From contig MSXM01000035.1 of the NCBI GenBank assembly GCA_002083565.1, positions 14,385 through 33,054 of the forward strand: a stretch of DNA of 18,670 nucleotides, given 5' to 3'. Origin of the DNA: Nitrospira sp. ST-bin4. GTDB taxonomy: Bacteria > Nitrospirota > Nitrospiria > Nitrospirales > Nitrospiraceae. The notes beneath the pieces are model-generated. The model was not told where the DNA came from, did not search any database, and saw only the letters and a list, made by a program, of their open reading frames with translations. Numbering within the stretch: position 1 is the first letter of the stretch; each line of letters opens with the position of its first letter. A program made the position numbers and the translations under genes. Positions 14,620 through 18,670 of this stretch are shown here, in pieces.

Positions 14620-16065
14620 ATGCGAGGAATAGTCTGGTACAGGAGGGATTTGCGCATTGCAGACCATCCGGCCTTGTCGGCGGCCTGCAAAGGCTGGAGC
14701 GAGGTAATCCCGCTCTTTGTGTTCGACGAGCCTTTGTTGCACTCCCATGTGTTCGGCTCCGCCTGTGTGAATTTTATGCTCGGATGTCTCCAGGACCTGG
14801 CGTCGTCTTTGTCGGACCGAGGTCTCACGCTTCAGTGGCGACGCGGCGAACCGGTGGAGGAGGTCCTCCGCGCCGCTCGCGAATGGAAGGTTGATGCGGT
14901 CTACTGGAATCGTGACTATGAGCCGAGAGCGATTGAGCGAGACCGCATAATCGCGCAACGGTTGGGGCAGGCCGGCGTGGTCGTCCGCACGTTCAAAGAT
15001 CATGTCGTATTCGAAGCGGATGAGGTGCGTGGCGCGACCGGCGAGCCGTTACAGCGGTACAGCGCGTATCGCGCCCGCTGGTGGACGAAATGGCATGCAA
15101 CAACCCCAGCAGTTCTGCCGGTCCCTACCGCACTTGCAGAAAAGGTGGCTGCCCCGCGGCCCGTCTCAAGCCATCTCCCTACAGCCCCCGAACTGGGATA
15201 CGATCCGGTCGCATTGCGGTTTGAGCCGGGCGAGCGGAACGCCCTGAAGCGGTTGCGCTGGTTTGTGCAAGGTCCCCTACATTCCTACGCGACAAACAGA
15301 AACCTGCCGGCGAACGATGGGTGTTCACAACTTTCACCACACTTCCGTTTTGGAACACTGTCGCCTCGCAAGGGGATTCACACGGCGTTGAACGCGCTGG
15401 CCAAAGGCGGGCGAGTGTCCCGGCCCGATGTTCTGACCTGGGTTGATGAGTTAATCTGGCGTGAGTTCTTTCATCAAGTATTGGCTTCGTTTCCACACGT
15501 TGCGGAGGGCCCCTTCCGCAATGTGGCCGTCGCACCGTCGCGTGAGTCGGGTCCGGTCCGAGACAGCCTGTTTCAAGCCTGGTGTCACGGGCAGACCGGC
15601 TATCCGATCGTGGATGCGGGGATCAGGCAACTCAATCAAACGGGATGGATGCACAACCGTGTCCGAATGGTCGTGGCATCCTTTCTCATTAAAGATCTTC
15701 GGATCGACTGGCAGAGCGGCGAACGATATTTCATGCAGCATCTCATCGATGCTGACGTGGCGGCAAACAACGGTAATTGGCAGTGGTGTGCCTCCACCGG
15801 CACGGATGCCATGCGGGGCTATCGGATTTTCAATCCTGCGCTTCAAAGCAAGAAGTTTGACCCGGACGGCGCCTACATCCGCCGGTATGTTCCGGAACTG
15901 GCCCATGTATCTGCGAAGCATATTCATGAGCCGCATCTCATGACCGCAGATGAGCAGGAACGCGCTCGATGCCGAATCGGGGACGATTATCCTCTCCCGG
16001 TTGTGGACCATCAACATGCCCGACAGGAATATCTCAACCTCGGAAAGCAGGAGGTAATGAGATGA
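14620..16065 (+). CDS. phr: Class I CPD deoxyribodipyrimidine photolyase
   Basis: A 481-residue blue-light-driven DNA repair flavoprotein that splits cyclobutane pyrimidine dimers. ATG 14620 follows GGGAGAG. Residues about 1-130 are the antenna-binding alpha/beta domain (IVWYRRDLRIADHPAL). The helical FAD domain occupies about 200-470. Conserved blocks include TGYPIVDAGIRQLNQTGWMHNR, with the Asn and Arg that contact the dimer; IDWQSGERYF; and DADVAANNGNWQWCASTGTD, with the Asn facing FAD N5 and the WQW pair. The tryptophans equivalent to the E. coli electron-transfer triad (FQAW, IDW, NWQW) are all present, so it should be active. Its stop overlaps the next start (ATGA), coupling it to the tRNA desulfidase-type gene. 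Confidence 0.96.
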   Translation: MRGIVWYRRDLRIADHPALSAACKGWSEVIPLFVFDEPLLHSHVFGSACVNFMLGCLQDLASSLSDRGLTLQWRRGEPVEEVLRAAREWKVDAVYWNRDYEPRAIERDRIIAQRLGQAGVVVRTFKDHVVFEADEVRGATGEPLQRYSAYRARWWTKWHATTPAVLPVPTALAEKVAAPRPVSSHLPTAPELGYDPVALRFEPGERNALKRLRWFVQGPLHSYATNRNLPANDGCSQLSPHFRFGTLSPRKGIHTALNALAKGGRVSRPDVLTWVDELIWREFFHQVLASFPHVAEGPFRNVAVAPSRESGPVRDSLFQAWCHGQTGYPIVDAGIRQLNQTGWMHNRVRMVVASFLIKDLRIDWQSGERYFMQHLIDADVAANNGNWQWCASTGTDAMRGYRIFNPALQSKKFDPDGAYIRRYVPELAHVSAKHIHEPHLMTADEQERARCRIGDDYPLPVVDHQHARQEYLNLGKQEVMR

Positions 16066-17015
16066 CGACCTCCCCGCTTCGCCTTGGAATCAGTCGGTGT
16101 CTTCTCGGAGATGAGGTGCGCTTCGACGGAGGACACAAACGGGACCATTTCTTGACCGATGTATTGGGCCCCTACGTCGAATGGGTACCGGTCTGCCCTG
16201 AGGTGGAAGCGGGATTGGGCACTCCGCGCGAAGCCATGCGCTTGGTGGGTAATCCGCATCGTCCCCGGCTGATGACAATCACGAGCAAGCACGATCACAC
16301 CGAGGCGATGGAGGCAATGGTCGATGGTCGGCTCGACTCACTCCGGACATTGGACCTCTCAGGGTATGTCTTCAAGAGAGGCTCGCCCAGTTGCGGGGTC
16401 GAACGGGTGCGCGTGTACACCGTACAAGGCATGCCGAGCCACAGCGGCGTCGGAATCTTCGCGAAGGCCTTCATAGAGCAGTTTCCGCTGATTCCCGTCG
16501 AGGAGGAAGGGCGGCTCTCTGATCCATCGCTGCGGGAGAACTTCATCGAGCGGGTATTCTGCTATCGCCGGTTTCAGGATCTGGTGCAGAACGGAGTCAC
16601 GAGACAAGCTCTCATACGCTTCCACACGATCCATAAATATCTGTTGTTAGCCCATAGCCAGGAGCATTACGAAACGATGGGCCGTCTGGTCGGACAAGTG
16701 GAGCGCTACCGCCTTAAAGAATTGACGTCGAAGTACGGTGAGCACTTCATGAAAGCCCTGACGATGAAGGCGACGGTGCGGAAGCACGTCAATGTGCTGC
16801 AGCATATTGTGGGCTACTTCAAGAGTCGGTTGACCACTGAAGAAAAGGCCGAGCTGTTGGGCGTGATTGCCGACTATCATCGGGGGCTTACGCCTCTGAT
16901 CGTCCCTCTCACGCTGGTCAAGCATTACGTCCAGATCCTCGACGTCGGATACATTCGCGATCAGGTCTATCTGAACCCGCATCCGAAAGAGCTCATGTTG
17001 CGGAATCATGCGTAA
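16062..17015 (+). CDS. rudS: TudS (DUF523)-DUF1722 fusion: probable tRNA 4-thiouridine desulfidase RudS
   Basis: A 317-residue protein beginning inside the photolyase stop (4-base overlap) with AGGAGGT at 16049-16055. The N-terminal DUF523/TudS domain (about 5-155) has the three cysteines that hold the [4Fe-4S] cluster in thiouracil desulfidase: Cys13 (GISRCLLG), Cys45 (VPVCPE, with the neighbouring Glu47) and Cys111 (GSPSCG). Residues about 160-317 form the DUF1722 (YbgA) domain: HTIHKYLLLAHS, TVRKHVNVLQHI, YFKSRL, DYHRGLTPLIVPLTL, YLNPHPKEL. The same fusion from Pseudomonas putida has been described as RudS, which turns tRNA 4-thiouridine into uridine and so removes a near-UV chromophore. 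Coupling with photolyase fits that role. The specific activity here is inferred from the domain match. Confidence 0.9.
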   Translation: MTTSPLRLGISRCLLGDEVRFDGGHKRDHFLTDVLGPYVEWVPVCPEVEAGLGTPREAMRLVGNPHRPRLMTITSKHDHTEAMEAMVDGRLDSLRTLDLSGYVFKRGSPSCGVERVRVYTVQGMPSHSGVGIFAKAFIEQFPLIPVEEEGRLSDPSLRENFIERVFCYRRFQDLVQNGVTRQALIRFHTIHKYLLLAHSQEHYETMGRLVGQVERYRLKELTSKYGEHFMKALTMKATVRKHVNVLQHIVGYFKSRLTTEEKAELLGVIADYHRGLTPLIVPLTLVKHYVQILDVGYIRDQVYLNPHPKELMLRNHA

Positions 17016-17027
17016 GGGGGGAATGCA

Positions 17028-17399
17028 ATGCCACATGTTGTCGTAGAAGAAGCCGGAGATCTGCAGGGCCTTTATCAGGTGTTCACGCCGATGGTTCACC
17101 GGACCGAAAACGAGATTCTTAAAGTTCAGGAATTCTATTTGTCCCGGAGCGGAAAAGACGCCCTGCTGGAGTCCGTGGCGATCGAGAAGGGTGCTGCGTG
17201 CACGTTCTTTGTCCAGCTCAAGTTGCACGAGAAAGCAATCACCGTCCGTTTGTTGCCGGCTACCGATCCTGTGAAAACCCCCGCGGTCAAGAAGCTGATG
17301 GCTCTCGTCGCCGGATTCATTCGAAAGGTGTACCCGGGAAGTCGCTATGGAAAGACCAATTTACAAGAATACCTCGAGGCAACAGTGCGTTCAACGTGA
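17028..17399 (+). CDS. Conserved-looking unknown protein (123 aa) in the photolyase operon
   Basis: A 123-residue soluble protein with no signal peptide or membrane segment. ATG 17028 lies 12 bases after the stop of the RudS-type gene, with a G-rich ribosome site (17016-17021). The sequence looks like an alpha/beta fold with mixed charge: VVVEEAGDLQGLYQVFTP near the start, FYLSRSGKDALLESVAIEKG, then FFVQLKLHEKAITVRLLP and a basic C-terminal helix (KKLMALVAGFIRKVYPGSRYG). Codon use resembles its neighbours and the spacing is operon-like, so it is a real gene, but I do not recognise a family and give no function. Position between tRNA/DNA photoprotection genes and a chelatase suggests a light-stress role. 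Confidence 0.75.
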   Translation: MPHVVVEEAGDLQGLYQVFTPMVHRTENEILKVQEFYLSRSGKDALLESVAIEKGAACTFFVQLKLHEKAITVRLLPATDPVKTPAVKKLMALVAGFIRKVYPGSRYGKTNLQEYLEATVRST

Positions 17400-17437
17400 G
17401 GAGACACAGACGCGAGTCACAACAAGAGGAGTGAGGG

Positions 17438-17947
17438 ATGGCGAGAAGCACACGAGGAGTGATTCTGGTCGGTCACGGCGGCATTCCGAAGGGATGCCCT
17501 CAGGATATGGTCACGAAACTGAAACGGTTGGAGACTCAGCGGCGTGCCGCAAAACTTCCGCCATCGGTGGAAGAGCTTGAGTTGGATGCCAAGATCCGCC
17601 GGTGGCCGAGAACGGCCGAAACGGATCCCTACCAAGCGGGTCTTGAAACGGTAGCGGCACACCTTCGGGCTCAACTCAACGGCGCGCTCTTTGCCGTGGC
17701 CTACAACGAGTTTTGTGCGCCGACGTTGGAGGAATCGGTCGAGGCGTTGATCAAGCAGGGAGCGTCTCATATTACCGTGACGACAACGATGTTCACGCCA
17801 GGTGGGTCGCATTCGGAAGTTGAAATTCCGGAAATCCTTTATCAGTTGCGGCCGCAGTATCCTGACGTGGAGCTGCGTTACGCCTGGCCGTTCGATCTTG
17901 AGCTGGTCGCAAACACCTTGGCGGAGCAGGTGAAGCGTTTTTCATGA
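17438..17947 (+). CDS. CbiX-like sirohydrochlorin cobaltochelatase family protein
   Basis: A 169-residue single-domain class II chelatase-type protein (CbiX/SirB family), which inserts cobalt or iron into sirohydrochlorin in cobalamin, sirohaem or haem d1 paths. The metal-binding histidines are at the usual sites: His13 in GVILVGHGG and His125 in TPGGSHSEVEIPE. The central segment FAVAYNEFCAPTLEESVEALIKQGA is the family's typical 'feature' strand-helix. A long polar insertion (residues about 18-60) follows the first strand. A ribosome site AAGAGGAG precedes the ATG at 17438. It is located among photoprotection genes governed by a B12-binding regulator, so cobalt insertion for the regulator's chromophore is an attractive inference; ferrochelation or a diverged function is possible. 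Confidence 0.82.
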   Translation: MARSTRGVILVGHGGIPKGCPQDMVTKLKRLETQRRAAKLPPSVEELELDAKIRRWPRTAETDPYQAGLETVAAHLRAQLNGALFAVAYNEFCAPTLEESVEALIKQGASHITVTTTMFTPGGSHSEVEIPEILYQLRPQYPDVELRYAWPFDLELVANTLAEQVKRFS

Positions 17948-17999
17948 CGATGGCTAGGGGGCGGTATCCCTACGTGCTCTTTGGTTGGAGGCAAAGCCC

Positions 18000-18670
18000 G
18001 TGCAACATCTCGCTCATCTTGCATTGAACCTGGCCGAACGGGGACTGTTCCCGGACGTGGTGCTCAGATGGGGGATCCGACAGTTGGTCACACAGCGCCT
18101 CCGGGAGATCAGGTCCGGCGACGCGCGAACAGCAGCGCTGCAAGAAAAGCGGTTTATCGACGAGATGCGCCGTGCGCCCATCGCGGTAGTGCCGGAGAAA
18201 GCCAATGATCAGCACTATGAGGTTCCGGTTGAGTTTTTTAGCCGGGTCCTCGGGCCGCATCTGAAATACAGCAGCGCCTTCTGGCCCGCCGATGCAAAGA
18301 CCCTAGACCAGGCAGAAGCCGCCGGCCTGCGTGAATCCTGCCTCCATGCGGGCCTGATGAACGGGCAGACGATCTTGGAGCTCGGATGCGGCTGGGGATC
18401 TCTCACCTTATGGATGGCTGAGCAGTACCCCGACAGCCGTATCACGGCGGTCTCCAATTCCCGCTCGCAGCGGGCCTACATTGAGGCCCAAGCCAGAGCG
18501 CGCGGCCTACAGAACCGGATCCGGGTACTGACCTGCGACATGAACACGTTCGAGGTCGACCCAGGGCTCTTCGATCGGGTGGTGTCGGTGGAAATGTTTG
18601 AACACATGCGTAACTGGCCTGATCTCTTTGTGCGCGTCCGCCGATGGCTGAAACCAGGCGGCCGGTTCTT
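18000..18670 (+). CDS. SAM-dependent fatty-acid methyltransferase, UfaM/cyclopropane-synthase type (3' truncated)
   Basis: The start is GTG 18000, eight bases after GGAGG (17987-17991); nearby ATGs at 17944 and 17950 are out of frame. The window ends inside the gene after about 223 residues. The visible part has the lead-in YSSAFWPADAKTLDQAE, then the SAM-binding motif LELGCGWGSLTLW (about 126-138), ITAVSNSRSQRAYIEAQA and VVSVEMFEHMRNWPDLF, all typical of cyclopropane-fatty-acyl-phospholipid synthase-like methyltransferases. In Pseudomonas putida a related light-induced enzyme (UfaM) is reported to modify unsaturated fatty acids. Substrate here would be membrane-lipid acyl chains. It is the last visible gene of the long plus-strand run, and the motif set supports an intact N-terminal part. 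Confidence 0.88.
   Translation, partial: MQHLAHLALNLAERGLFPDVVLRWGIRQLVTQRLREIRSGDARTAALQEKRFIDEMRRAPIAVVPEKANDQHYEVPVEFFSRVLGPHLKYSSAFWPADAKTLDQAEAAGLRESCLHAGLMNGQTILELGCGWGSLTLWMAEQYPDSRITAVSNSRSQRAYIEAQARARGLQNRIRVLTCDMNTFEVDPGLFDRVVSVEMFEHMRNWPDLFVRVRRWLKPGGRF

Noticed and set aside
1..18670. CRISPR arrays, tRNA or rRNA genes, transposases, attachment sites
   Set aside because: No regular spaced repeats, tRNA-like cloverleaf, rRNA segment, transposase or integrase motif was seen on either strand.

Overview
The window looks like a chromosomal segment of a Nitrospira-like (Nitrospirota) bacterium. This is inferred from the gene mix (SmbP-like His-rich protein, exported KatG, several exported SUMF1-domain proteins), moderate-to-high GC and strong GGAGG Shine-Dalgarno sites. 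No rRNA or other taxonomic marker is present, so the assignment is tentative.

Left part (1-5003). The 3' end of a His-rich SmbP-like metal-binding protein is followed by a full-length catalase-peroxidase with a signal peptide and a gap holding a 36-bp near-perfect palindrome. Then come an extended-SDR epimerase and, convergent to it, a 2Fe-2S/FAD/NAD reductase. About 640 bases without a convincing gene follow (5004-5647).

Centre (5648-7426). A minus-strand pair encodes a MerR-type regulator with a cobalamin-binding domain (CarH/LitR type, carrying the Wx9EH motif and axial His) and a DCC1-like thiol oxidoreductase. A divergent small zinc-ribbon gene faces it. The roughly 100-bp AT-rich space between them has a good sigma70 promoter, an 11-bp direct repeat spaced 21 bp apart over the -35/-10 region, and a perfect 14-bp inverted repeat. 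This looks like the light switch of the locus.

Right part (7654-18670, all plus strand, mostly short gaps, strong ribosome binding sites). In order: SUMF1-domain exported protein; SDR-DUF2867 fusion; second SUMF1 paralogue; small exported His-containing protein; third SUMF1 protein; a 41-aa single-pass membrane protein; TIGR01777 epimerase; PDZ lipoprotein; class I CPD photolyase; TudS-DUF1722 protein (RudS type, tRNA 4-thiouridine desulfidase); an unknown 123-aa protein; a CbiX-like chelatase; and a fatty-acid-modifying SAM methyltransferase (UfaM/Cfa type) cut by the window end.

Read together, 5648-18670 is a B12-photoreceptor-controlled photoprotection island. Photolyase repairs UV lesions. 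The RudS-type enzyme would remove the near-UV-absorbing tRNA base. The methyltransferase would modify membrane lipids, SDR and DCC1-like proteins accompany them, and CbiX may feed the cobalamin chromophore supply. Photolyase, the lipid methyltransferase and a LitR regulator are known together in light-induced loci such as that of Pseudomonas putida. The exported SUMF1 proteins, the 41-aa membrane peptide, the PDZ lipoprotein and the 123-aa protein are the parts I cannot match to a described light-response system.
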